Below, piece by piece: positions 1 to 6,717 of a stretch of 14,478 bases of DNA. The stretch is from CAYOVG01 sp964407285. GTDB taxonomy: Bacteria > Desulfobacterota > Syntrophobacteria > Syntrophobacterales > Syntrophobacteraceae. The DNA is taken from positions 1 through 14,478 of the forward strand of contig CAYOVG010000167.1 of NCBI GenBank assembly GCA_964407285.1, read 5' to 3'. The notes below the pieces were generated by a model. The model had not been told where the DNA came from. It saw only the letters and a program-made list of their open reading frames with translations, and ran no database searches. The stretch's first letter is position 1, and the number at the start of each line of letters is the position of its first letter. Made by a program: the position numbers and the translations under genes.

Positions 1-23
1 CTCATGCCAAACGATAGCATGAG
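1..23. repeat. Inverted repeat at window edge
   Basis: CTCATGC at 1-7 is exactly complementary to GCATGAG at 17-23, giving a 7-bp stem with a 9-base loop. No T-run follows on the plus strand. The stem may extend beyond the window. It could be the end of an upstream gene's terminator, or chance. Confidence 0.3.
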
Positions 24-105
24 TGGGATCTACTGGCAACAGTCTTCTCTGGTGCGTTCATTTCCGGGCAAACTCAACTTTTTGCCCTCCACTCGTTTTC
101 CCGAA

Positions 106-134
106 TTGACGCAGGCGCTTAAATGCGCTAAAGA
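106..134 (+). promoter_or_regulatory. Possible sigma-70 promoter of the B12 operon
   Basis: TTGACG at 106-111 is a good -35 match. It lies 17 bases upstream of TAAAGA (129-134), a weak -10. This would start transcription near 141, about 20 bases before the first helix of the cobalamin riboswitch, which is where a promoter is expected. Only the position and the -35 box support it. Confidence 0.35.
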
Positions 135-159
135 TATGCCGGTTCTTTGATAATGCACG

Positions 160-335
160 GGCTTGAGGTATCCGGAGCCTTAAAGGATTCAATAGGGAAG
201 ACGGTGCGAATCCGTCGCGGTCCCGCCGCTGTGAACGGGGACGAAAGCCAGAAATGCCACTGGTCTGGTAAGGCCTGGACTGGGAAGGTGTGGCGAGTAG
301 GTCGATCCGTAAGCCAGAAGACCTGCCTCGAAGCC
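160..335 (+). promoter_or_regulatory. Cobalamin (AdoCbl-type) riboswitch aptamer
   Basis: The conserved elements of the cobalamin riboswitch appear in order: GGGAAGACGGTG near 195, AATCCGTCGCGGTCCCGCC with CGCTGTGA near 210-235, GCCACTG near 257, TGGGAAGG near 281, and AAGCCAGAAGACCTGCC (311-327). Closing helix P1 is visible: 160-168 (GGCTTGAGG) pairs with 326-335 (CCTCGAAGCC) with one bulged G. The aptamer binds a B12 coenzyme and is followed by a terminator, so B12 should switch the downstream operon off. The downstream B12 synthesis and uptake genes agree with this. Confidence 0.95.
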
Positions 336-374
336 GTATAGCGGGCGTTCATGGATGGCAAACATGAGGCTCGA

Positions 375-438
375 CCGCGGGATGGGACTGCAGTTCCGTC
401 CGCGGAACAAGGGATCAAGTTAAGCAGGGTGCAGTCCC
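375..438 (+). promoter_or_regulatory. Riboswitch expression platform: antiterminator and competing hairpin
   Basis: GGGACTGCA (384-392) is perfectly complementary to TGCAGTCCC (430-438). That 9-bp pairing would capture the first bases of the terminator's 5' arm (435-438) and so act as an antiterminator. A competing hairpin pairs CCGCGGG (375-381) with TCCGCGG (399-405, one G-U pair) and would mask the 384-392 strand. The three structures exclude one another, as expected for a transcription-terminating riboswitch. The pairings are read by eye, and which state ligand favours is inferred. Confidence 0.65.
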
Positions 439-471
439 TGGAGGAGTAGTTCTACCTCCAGGGATTTTTTT
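435..471 (+). terminator. Rho-independent terminator of the cobalamin riboswitch
   Basis: A perfect 10-bp stem pairs TCCCTGGAGG (435-444) with CCTCCAGGGA (455-464) around a 10-base loop. Seven T residues (465-471) follow, then G and four more T. This is a textbook intrinsic terminator upstream of the first gene, so it is a regulatory attenuator rather than the end of a gene. Confidence 0.93.
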
Positions 472-525
472 GTTTTCGTATCCATGTGTTTTCAATAAGA
501 TATCAGAAAAAGGCGCGGGATTGTC

Positions 526-1197
526 ATGACTGTCGGGCGGGACGAACGCACGGGATTGGTCGGCGTGGGGCGAGAGATCGAGTCGGAGAGCTTCCGCATC
601 ATCGACGAGGAAGCGGGGAATCATTCTTTTACACCGGATGAGTGGCAGGTGGTGCGCCGCGTAATCCACACCACCGGCGACCCCGACTACGCCGGGCAGG
701 TGCGCATCCACGCACGGGCGATCGCGTCCGGCGTCGAGGCACTCCGAAGCGGGGCCGCCATTTATACCGATACGCGCATGATCCAGGTCGGGCTTTCCCC
801 CTGGCGGCTGCGCTGGTTCGGCAACCGGACGGAGACGCCCGTCACGGACCCGGATAGCCAGAAATGGGCGGAAGCCCTCGGCACGACCCGGTCCGTCGCG
901 GCGTTCAGGCGCTACGGGCATCGGTTCGACGGAGGCGTCATCGCGGTAGGGAACGCTCCCACCGCGCTCCTGGAGACCATCCGGCTGGTGCGGGAGGAAG
1001 GAATCAGGCCCGCGCTGGTCGTGGGGGTTCCCGTCGGGTTCGTCCAGGCGGCGGAATCGAAAGACGAACTCCTGCGCGTCGAGGACATTCCCTCCATCAC
1101 GGTGTTGGGACGCAAGGGAGGCAGTTCGGTGGCCGTGGCTATTCTGCACGCGCTCTTCGAGTTGGCAAACGGTGACAAGCAGACAGAAAGCAAATAG
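526..1197 (+). CDS. cbiC: Cobalt-precorrin-8 methylmutase CbiC (CobH family)
   Basis: This 223-aa cytoplasmic protein is recognised as CbiC/CobH. The enzyme moves the C11 methyl group to C12 of (cobalt-)precorrin-8 to give cobyrinate/hydrogenobyrinate. Recognisable blocks are RRVIHTTGDPDYA (about residues 44-56), YTDTRMIQVG (80-89), AVGNAPTALLE, GVPVGFVQAAESK and GRKGGSSVAVA. His48 in RVIHTTGD corresponds to the catalytic histidine of the family. Length is normal (about 200-220). It is the first gene after the riboswitch terminator. The ATG at 526 has only a weak upstream purine stretch, so the start is less certain than the identity. Together with the next gene it marks the cobalt-first (anaerobic) route, though the other cbi genes are not in this window. 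Confidence 0.93.
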   Translation: MTVGRDERTGLVGVGREIESESFRIIDEEAGNHSFTPDEWQVVRRVIHTTGDPDYAGQVRIHARAIASGVEALRSGAAIYTDTRMIQVGLSPWRLRWFGNRTETPVTDPDSQKWAEALGTTRSVAAFRRYGHRFDGGVIAVGNAPTALLETIRLVREEGIRPALVVGVPVGFVQAAESKDELLRVEDIPSITVLGRKGGSSVAVAILHALFELANGDKQTESK

Positions 1198-1209
1198 AGG
1201 AAGATCTTT

Positions 1210-1929
1210 ATGTTGGGCACACTGTACGGAATCGGCGTCGGACCGGGAGATCCGGAACTTCTCACACTGAAGGCTGTAAAGGTCCTGGGCGGCGTCGCTC
1301 ACATTTTTGCGGCCGCATCGACCAAGAACGATTACAGCCTGGCGCTCGACATAGTGAGCGACTACATCAGACCCGGCACGCCCGTCGACCACCTGGCGTT
1401 TCCCATGACCTTCAATCGGGAGAGCATGGAGACCGCGTGGCAGGCGAATTGCGAAAAGGTCGTCGAAGTCCTGCGCCGGGGGGACAACGCCGCATTCCTG
1501 ACCATCGGAGATCCGCTGACGTTCAGCACCTACATCTACCTGGTGCGAAAGGTGCGCGCGAAGCTTCCGGAAGCCGACATCGAGACCATTCCGGGCATCA
1601 CCTCGTTCCAGGCCGCCGCTGCGTGCGCCAACGTTCCCCTGGCCGAAGGAGAGGAATCCTTTACCGTGATTTCGGGGGCGAAGGGCGGCGAGCGGCTCAA
1701 GGATGTCGTGCCGGTCACCGACAATGTGATCCTCCTCAAGGCGTACAGGCAGTTTCCGCAGATCCTCGAGCAGGTCGAGCAACTCGGGCTCAAGGAGTCC
1801 TGCTGCTTCATCAGCCGTTGCGGGCTGGAGGGGCAGGTGGTGGAGCACGATTTCGAGAAGATGACGCAACTGGAGCAGCCGCATTACCTGTCCCTCATGA
1901 TCATCAAGAAGAGGGGCATCGCTTCGTGA
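1210..1929 (+). CDS. cbiL: Cobalt-precorrin-2 C20-methyltransferase CbiL (CobI family)
   Basis: This 239-aa SAM-dependent tetrapyrrole methyltransferase methylates C20 of (cobalt-)precorrin-2 during corrin ring synthesis. It begins with the family signature GIGVGPGDPELLT (residues 7-19). TIGDPLTFSTY (98-108) and ETIPGITSFQAAAA (125-138) complete the SAM-binding pattern shared by the CbiL/CobI group. The start is supported by GAGGA upstream, and the gene begins 12 bases after cbiC ends. Its stop overlaps the start of the permease gene (GTGA, 1926-1929), so the two are probably translationally coupled. CobI versus CbiL depends on whether cobalt is already inserted; pairing with CbiC favours CbiL in an anaerobe. 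Confidence 0.92.
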   Translation: MLGTLYGIGVGPGDPELLTLKAVKVLGGVAHIFAAASTKNDYSLALDIVSDYIRPGTPVDHLAFPMTFNRESMETAWQANCEKVVEVLRRGDNAAFLTIGDPLTFSTYIYLVRKVRAKLPEADIETIPGITSFQAAAACANVPLAEGEESFTVISGAKGGERLKDVVPVTDNVILLKAYRQFPQILEQVEQLGLKESCCFISRCGLEGQVVEHDFEKMTQLEQPHYLSLMIIKKRGIAS

Positions 1930-3008
1930 GTGGTTCGAGGAGTTCGGAAGCTTCCACCTCCGTGACGGAGCGGGCGCTCAGGAGTCCGCTCTTCTGGTGG
2001 CCGGGGCTTTTCCTGCTCACTGTGGTCCTGGCGTTCGTTATTTCCGGAATCGGCCCGTTCGGCATCCCGTATGGGACGGTTCTTCGCGTATGGCTGTCGC
2101 CGCTTCACCCGGATTTTCTCGCGGGAATCGATGAAAAGCATCTCTACATCGTGGTCCATCTGCGTTTGGCGCGAGTGTGCCTGTCCCTGGCGGTCGGGGG
2201 AGCGTTGGGGCTCGCGGGGGCCGTGTATCAGGGGGTGCTGTTGAACCCGCTGGCGGACCCCTTCACCCTGGGGGTTTCGTCCGGCGCGGCGTTCGGCGCG
2301 GCCCTGGCGATTCTCATGGGGTGGGGCGGCGTGCATCTGCTTGGACTCGGCGGGCTTCCCGCGGCCGCTTTCGCCGGGGCCGTCGGGGCGCTTTACCTGG
2401 TATACATCCTGGGGCGGATGGACGGTCGCATCCATTCGACCACTCTGGTGCTGGCCGGAATTATCGTGTCTACGTTTCTGTCGGCCTGGATCAGCCTGCT
2501 CAAGAGCCTCAACGAGGATTCCGTCTCCACCATCGTGTTCTGGATCATGGGGAGCCTGTCCGGCAAGAGCTGGATGCACGTGCTGCTGGTGCTGCCGTAC
2601 CTGGCCGTGGGGGGGGCTATGATTGTCGCTTACTCGAGGGAACTCGACTGCCTGAGCCTGGGAGACGTGCAGGCGCAGCAACTGGGGGTGGACGTGGCTC
2701 GCGTCCGGTTCGTACTCCTGCTTGCGGCGTCCCTGGTTACGGCTGCCGCCGTGGCGGTGAGCGGCGTGATCGGGTTTGTCGGGCTCATCGTGCCGCACAT
2801 GGTGCGCCTGGCCATAGGGCCGAGGCACCGACGGCTGCTCGTGTCGGTCCTCCTGGTGGGAGGGCTGCTGCTGCTCATTTCCGATACTCTGGCGCGGAGC
2901 ATCCTTCCCGGGGGACAGGAACTGCCCGTGGGGGTCGTGACCGCTATTCTCGGAGGACCATTCTTTTGCTACCTGCTACTCCATCGCAAGAAATACCTGC
3001 ATCTGTAG
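1926..3008 (+). CDS. BtuC/FecCD-family ABC transporter permease
   Basis: This is the inner-membrane permease of an ABC importer for cobalamin, iron-siderophore or related chelates (FecCD family). The GTG at 1926 gives 360 aa and overlaps the cbiL stop by four bases. The open frame extends further 5', but those residues are a shadow of cbiL. The sequence is a run of hydrophobic segments with family blocks GLAGAVYQGVLLNPLADPFT, LGVSSGAAFGAALA and, near the C-terminus, GVIGFVGLIVPHMVRL, the loop region that contacts the ATPase. The tail VGVVTAILGGPFFCYLL is also typical. The B12 riboswitch and flanking corrin genes make corrinoid uptake (BtuC-like) the most likely role. Cobalt-chelate or siderophore import cannot be excluded. 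Confidence 0.9.
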   Translation: MSGSRSSEASTSVTERALRSPLFWWPGLFLLTVVLAFVISGIGPFGIPYGTVLRVWLSPLHPDFLAGIDEKHLYIVVHLRLARVCLSLAVGGALGLAGAVYQGVLLNPLADPFTLGVSSGAAFGAALAILMGWGGVHLLGLGGLPAAAFAGAVGALYLVYILGRMDGRIHSTTLVLAGIIVSTFLSAWISLLKSLNEDSVSTIVFWIMGSLSGKSWMHVLLVLPYLAVGGAMIVAYSRELDCLSLGDVQAQQLGVDVARVRFVLLLAASLVTAAAVAVSGVIGFVGLIVPHMVRLAIGPRHRRLLVSVLLVGGLLLLISDTLARSILPGGQELPVGVVTAILGGPFFCYLLLHRKKYLHL

Positions 3009-3061
3009 CTTCCGCGGCTCGCGTGGCGAAGGTAAAGCCGACGCCGGCGGCGGGAACGGCC

Positions 3062-3853
3062 ATGGCGGCGACCGTGAGTCCCGCAATTCGGGTGGAGGGG
3101 CTGCGTTGCGGCTATCCCGGCCGGCCGGTGCTTCGCGACGTCTCCTTCGATGTCGCTCCCGGTGAATTTGCCGCCATACTGGGACCCAACGGGTCGGGCA
3201 AGACCACGCTGATTCTCGCTCTGAGCGGCATTATCCCCATCGAGCGCGGGGAAGTGGAGATCATGGGCTCTCCCCTGCGGGATATGAAGACCCTGGAGCG
3301 CGCCCGCAACATGGCGGTGGTGGGGCAAAACACCGATGTGCGGTTCCCGTTTTCGTGCGAGGAAGTCGTCCGCATGGGGCGCTATCCCCACAGGAAGCGG
3401 TGGCGGATGGAAACCTCCGGGGACGACGAGCGGGTGATGCGGGCGATGGAACTCACGGATACCCGTGGCCTGGCCGGGCGGCTCATCACGGCCGTGAGCG
3501 GCGGGGAGCGCCAGCGCGTCATGATGGCGAAAGCGCTGGCCCAGGAAACTCCCGTCCTGCTCCTGGACGAATCCACTTCCGCCATGGATGTGAACCGCAA
3601 ACTGGAGACCTTCAGGACGCTCGAAGGGCTGAGCGCTCGAAAGGAAGCCACGATCCTCGCCGTGCTGCACGACATCAACCTTGCCGCCCTGTTCTGCCGC
3701 CGGCTGATTTTTCTCAAGGACGGCCGGGTGGCGGCCGATGGACCGCCCCGGTCCGTCCTGGTCCCGGAAGTGCTGGAAGAGGTCTACCGGGCGAAGGTGC
3801 TGGTCCACGAGGTGGAAGGAATAGGACGCAAGCAGGTGGTCTTTCTTCCTTAA
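3062..3853 (+). CDS. BtuD/FepC-type ABC transporter ATPase
   Basis: This is the ATP-hydrolysing subunit of the importer. From ATG 3062 it is 263 aa, the usual size. Visible motifs are Walker A GPNGSGKTT (41-49), Q-loop VVGQNTD, ABC signature VSGGERQR (Ser146 onward), Walker B VLLLDE (Asp169, Glu170) and switch His in AVLHDIN. FSCEEVVRMGRYPH matches the insert typical of the FepC/BtuD/HmuV group. An in-frame GTG at 3023 would add 13 residues. I chose ATG 3062 because homology begins just after it, but its ribosome site is weak. It lies 53 bases after the permease and pairs with it. Confidence 0.9.
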   Translation: MAATVSPAIRVEGLRCGYPGRPVLRDVSFDVAPGEFAAILGPNGSGKTTLILALSGIIPIERGEVEIMGSPLRDMKTLERARNMAVVGQNTDVRFPFSCEEVVRMGRYPHRKRWRMETSGDDERVMRAMELTDTRGLAGRLITAVSGGERQRVMMAKALAQETPVLLLDESTSAMDVNRKLETFRTLEGLSARKEATILAVLHDINLAALFCRRLIFLKDGRVAADGPPRSVLVPEVLEEVYRAKVLVHEVEGIGRKQVVFLP

Positions 3854-3869
3854 ATATTTGTGATCGCAA

Positions 3870-3898
3870 TTGCGCGGCCGGCAGCCGTAACCGCGCAA
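3870..3898. repeat. Hairpin between ATPase and binding-protein genes
   Basis: TTGCGCGG (3870-3877) pairs perfectly with CCGCGCAA (3891-3898) around a 13-base loop. No T-run follows, so it is not an obvious terminator. Within the 130-base gap it could stabilise or stage the mRNA so that the binding protein is made at a different level from the membrane subunits. That role is inference. Confidence 0.4.
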
Positions 3899-3983
3899 GA
3901 AAAGTCCGGGGCCGGCCATCCGTTCACGCACGGCACATACGGTATACGGCATACAATGTCGGAGTTCGTGGAGGTTTTGTTCA

Positions 3984-4895
3984 ATGCGAGCCGCGGTTCC
4001 ATTTCTTTTGATCGCTATCTTCTCGGTACTTACAGTGACCGGGACCTTGCTTTCCGCCGGACCGGCATCGGCGGAACCGGTTCGAGTCGTCGACGACCTG
4101 GGGCGGACGATTGCGCTCCAGCAGCCTGCCGGCCGGGTTATTCCTCTCTATGGGGCGTTTACGGAGATGCTGTTCGCCATCGGAGCGGGTCCCCGCGTGA
4201 TCGCGCGAACGCACGCGGACGAATTCTCCGAGGAATTCGGCAAGCTGCCGTCCGTGGGCACTCACATGCGGCCCAACGTGGAGATGATCGTGGGGCTGAA
4301 GCCCGACCTGGTTGTGCAGAGCGCAAGCCGACGCTCCACGACCCCGGAGATGGAGCGGCTGCAGAGCACCGGCATTGCGGTTGCCGTCTTTTCTCCCAAT
4401 ACGTTCGAGGAGGTGTTTTCCGCCATGGAGCGCCTGGGGAAGCTCACGGGGCGCGAGAATGAGGCAGGGGCCGCCGTGGCCGCCATGCGCAAGAGGCTCG
4501 AAGATATAAAGAGCAAGCTGCCGGTTGCGGGCAAGCCGCCGCGCATTTTCTTCGAGGTCCGGGCGGAACCTCTGACGGCCGCGGGCGAAGGGGCTATCGT
4601 CAACGACATCCTGGCGGCGGCGAGGGCCGAGAACGTCGTCGGGAGCGCCGACGCCGTGGTGCGCTATAGTTTCGAAGCTCTCCTTGCGGACGATCCCGAT
4701 TTCTACATCGTCCAATCGGGGCCGATGAACCGCAACCCCGCGCATCCCGCGAAAAGGCCTCATTTCGATCAACTGCGGGCGGTCAGGGACGGCAAGGTCA
4801 TCTTCGTGGATGAATTGCTCTATTCCCGCCCCGGACCTCGCGTGGTGGACGCCGCGGAGCAACTGGCCAAAGCCCTCTATCCGGAACGGTTCTGA
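3984..4895 (+). CDS. Periplasmic corrinoid/iron-chelate binding protein (BtuF/FepB family)
   Basis: This is a 303-aa solute-binding protein of the type III (BtuF/FhuD-like) family that delivers a chelate to the FecCD-type permease. A signal peptide spans residues 1-30 (hydrophobic core, then LLSAGPASA) with likely cleavage before EPVR. The family opening follows: VVDDLGRTIALQQPAGRVIPLYGAFTEML, then a GTHMRPNVEMIVGLKPDLVV lobe motif and DGKVIFVDELLYSRPGPRVVDA near the C-terminus. There is no lipobox cysteine, so it should be soluble in the periplasm. GGAGG lies about 9 bases before ATG 3984. It is the last gene of the riboswitch operon and converges with the minus-strand gene at 4966. Confidence 0.9.
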   Translation: MRAAVPFLLIAIFSVLTVTGTLLSAGPASAEPVRVVDDLGRTIALQQPAGRVIPLYGAFTEMLFAIGAGPRVIARTHADEFSEEFGKLPSVGTHMRPNVEMIVGLKPDLVVQSASRRSTTPEMERLQSTGIAVAVFSPNTFEEVFSAMERLGKLTGRENEAGAAVAAMRKRLEDIKSKLPVAGKPPRIFFEVRAEPLTAAGEGAIVNDILAAARAENVVGSADAVVRYSFEALLADDPDFYIVQSGPMNRNPAHPAKRPHFDQLRAVRDGKVIFVDELLYSRPGPRVVDAAEQLAKALYPERF

Positions 4896-4965
4896 GGATG
4901 GTCCCGCCGTACGTGCTCGGCCGATTCGGTGGAACGCCTGCCGGATGATGGAAAGGATCTCACTG

Positions 4966-6267
4966 TCAATGGCAGGTCAGGCATGAACGCTCCAGGTCGC
5001 CTTTGTTCACCAGGATCGTTTCGACCATGCGAGAGGAGACAACAAAATGGTGCGCGGCATCTTCTATGACTTCATCGGCAGGTTCCGCCGAGCCCAGATA
5101 CTCAATTAAGTCAGGATATGGACACAAGAATTCCTGCGCAAAAGCTCTCTGGAACTTTTGGCGTTGAGTTTTGGCTCGTGGTGCGGCCGGAAGCAACTTA
5201 TCACTCCGCGGAGCTACCAGGTGGTCTCCAACGAGTCGCATTAAGGCGAAGCGACGACTGGCCGGAATGGGACTTTTCAGGAAGACATTGAATCTGTCCA
5301 TGTCGCCATTGCGAAATCCGGCGTTCATTGGTCCTTGTACGTGCATTGCACTTTCTAAGGAGTCCTGTTCGACTGAAAAGACACCAGCGAGCGTGGATGT
5401 CGAAACGGGACCGGGGGGCAGAGACCAGACCTCGCGAACGATCCGTGCCGCCTCGGTAGCCCTTTGCCAGGGAAAGAGCGATGAGCTTATCTCTTCGTTG
5501 ATTCGCCTCTTCAGAGTATCGAAAAATGGAACAACGAGCGGCAACGCTTCCCTGCGCGGCTCGCCCCAAAGGAATTCCATATCGGCGAGGGCATTCTCCC
5601 CGGACTCCGCCGCCATCTCCTCAACGGCGCCTAATCCATATTCGCTTGCCGCACCTTGGAGTGCTGCGATAACCTGTTCAGGCGCATCATCGGGATCATA
5701 TCCCATGATCGCTTCGATTCTGCGCCAGGCGGTCAGTTCGGGATCTCGCCGCTCTGTAAGAACTTCACTCCAGAGCCGGTCAAGTCCTGCCGTGTCTATC
5801 CGCATACTCGCCAGTCTTCCGATGACTGCTTCGATAAATGAATGCATTGTGCTTTCGAGTTCGCGGGTGGAAATGAACACGTCGAAGCTGTTCAGGTAAC
5901 GGACAGGTTGTTCCGGCAAGAGGGCTGAGGGTCTGCCGCGAACGAGGACCGTTTCTCCATCGCTGATGAACGTAAGATCAGGCCAGAGGTAACCCTCTCC
6001 GGCCGCCCCCACTTTGTGGCTCATCTTCCAGGAAGATGTATTCCTTTCCGGCTCCCACAGCAGCCTCCACCAGTTGGATGCGAACCATTGCGCCAGAGCG
6101 AAAGCGGAAACCCGAACGCCGGGCCGGACTGTTCTTGCGGACTGATCTTCCATCTCCGTCGCCTTCCACCCATCGATGGCGATCGTGATTTCCGCCAAGG
6201 TGGAGCGGGTGACAGCATCCCCGTATTCTCGCGCCAGCCATTGGAAATCGATAGAAAAACGGCTCAT
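4966..6267 (-). CDS. Degenerate ImmA/IrrE-like protein, catalytic site lost
   Basis: This 433-aa protein starts at ATG 6267, preceded by GGAAGGA and overlapping the upstream gene's stop (ATGA). A longer open frame exists but lacks this support. Residues 1-260 (including a Trp-rich FALAQWFASNWWRLLWEP stretch) match nothing I know. Residues 335-420 follow the ImmA/IrrE peptidase layout: RRFALMRLVGDHL (338-350) sits where RFTLAHELGHLL is expected, then QRAFAQEFLCP (373-383) where E..AN.FA.ELLMP is expected, then AAHHFVVSSRMVETIL (404-419) where A..F.VS...V..RL is expected. The HExxH residues are replaced by Arg344, Leu345 and Asp348, and the third-ligand Glu is absent. Active zinc-peptidase chemistry is therefore unlikely. 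It may be a sensor or regulatory pseudoenzyme. The family call is by motif layout, not by search. Confidence 0.75.
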   Translation of the reverse strand: MSRFSIDFQWLAREYGDAVTRSTLAEITIAIDGWKATEMEDQSARTVRPGVRVSAFALAQWFASNWWRLLWEPERNTSSWKMSHKVGAAGEGYLWPDLTFISDGETVLVRGRPSALLPEQPVRYLNSFDVFISTRELESTMHSFIEAVIGRLASMRIDTAGLDRLWSEVLTERRDPELTAWRRIEAIMGYDPDDAPEQVIAALQGAASEYGLGAVEEMAAESGENALADMEFLWGEPRREALPLVVPFFDTLKRRINEEISSSLFPWQRATEAARIVREVWSLPPGPVSTSTLAGVFSVEQDSLESAMHVQGPMNAGFRNGDMDRFNVFLKSPIPASRRFALMRLVGDHLVAPRSDKLLPAAPRAKTQRQKFQRAFAQEFLCPYPDLIEYLGSAEPADEVIEDAAHHFVVSSRMVETILVNKGDLERSCLTCH

Positions 6268-6683
6268 AATTCCTTCCATCTCGCCAACACTACTTCGCGG
6301 AATGGGTCGGCTTCCGGCATGGGATATCCGTGGTAAGTTCCTTGTTCCGGATTCTCGAGTTGGGCTTCCAAGGGCTGTCCCCCGTCGGTTACGCTCCATA
6401 TGTTTTGAGGATACCCGTTTTGCTCACGCTCGCTGATCAACCCTTTCCCGACCGCCTCTTTGAGCAGTCGTGTCGCCTCCGCTCTCGAGAATATTCCCAC
6501 TGGGTCGCATAATGTCTTATCAGGACGAGGCTGAGCAGGCGGGTTCAGCCCGAAATCGCCTGGATTTTTCTTGTGCTCAGGGTTACCACCATAGTTCACG
6601 CGGTTGGCGAGCGACCGTAAGTAAGCAGTCTCCGCATTCTGCCGTATCCGGCGTTTTGGATTGTATCCCGTTCGTCTTAACAT
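6264..6683 (-). CDS. Conserved-looking hypothetical protein, partner of the ImmA/IrrE-like gene
   Basis: This 139-aa protein starts at ATG 6683 with GGAG five bases upstream. Its TGA overlaps the next start by four bases, so the two are probably translated as a coupled pair. I cannot assign a named family. Features suggesting a real conserved protein are a basic N-terminus (RRTGYNPKRRIRQ), a motif around YGGNPEHKKNPGDFGL (31-46), a short helical part (SRAEATRLLKEAVGKGLI), and a C-terminal motif with LEAQLENP and YHGYPMPEADPFR. There are no membrane segments or signal peptide, so it is likely cytoplasmic. Its close pairing with a pseudo-peptidase of a family common in toxin-antitoxin and phage-regulation loci suggests a two-component accessory module. 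What it does is unknown. Confidence 0.75.
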   Translation of the reverse strand: MLRRTGYNPKRRIRQNAETAYLRSLANRVNYGGNPEHKKNPGDFGLNPPAQPRPDKTLCDPVGIFSRAEATRLLKEAVGKGLISEREQNGYPQNIWSVTDGGQPLEAQLENPEQGTYHGYPMPEADPFREVVLARWKEL

Positions 6684-6717
6684 CAGTGCTCCGCTCGGCT
6701 TCCGGCGCCGGAATTCA

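Noticed and set aside
415..1884. 489-codon open frame on the minus strand
   Set aside because: It is antisense to cbiC and cbiL, which have clear family motifs. The translation is Arg/His/Pro-rich and low-complexity, as expected from a GC-rich shadow frame.
1437..1925. 5' extension of the permease reading frame
   Set aside because: The translated residues are a shadow of cbiL. The GTG at 1926 overlapping the cbiL stop starts at the expected family length.
2177..3061. 5' extension of the ATPase reading frame
   Set aside because: It overlaps the permease gene in another frame and encodes Arg/Gly-rich shadow sequence. ABC homology begins just after ATG 3062.
6376..6399. Longer 477-aa start for the ImmA/IrrE-like gene
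   Set aside because: The extra residues overlap the 139-aa gene by 136 bases and lack support, while ATG 6267 has GGAAGGA upstream and an ATGA junction.
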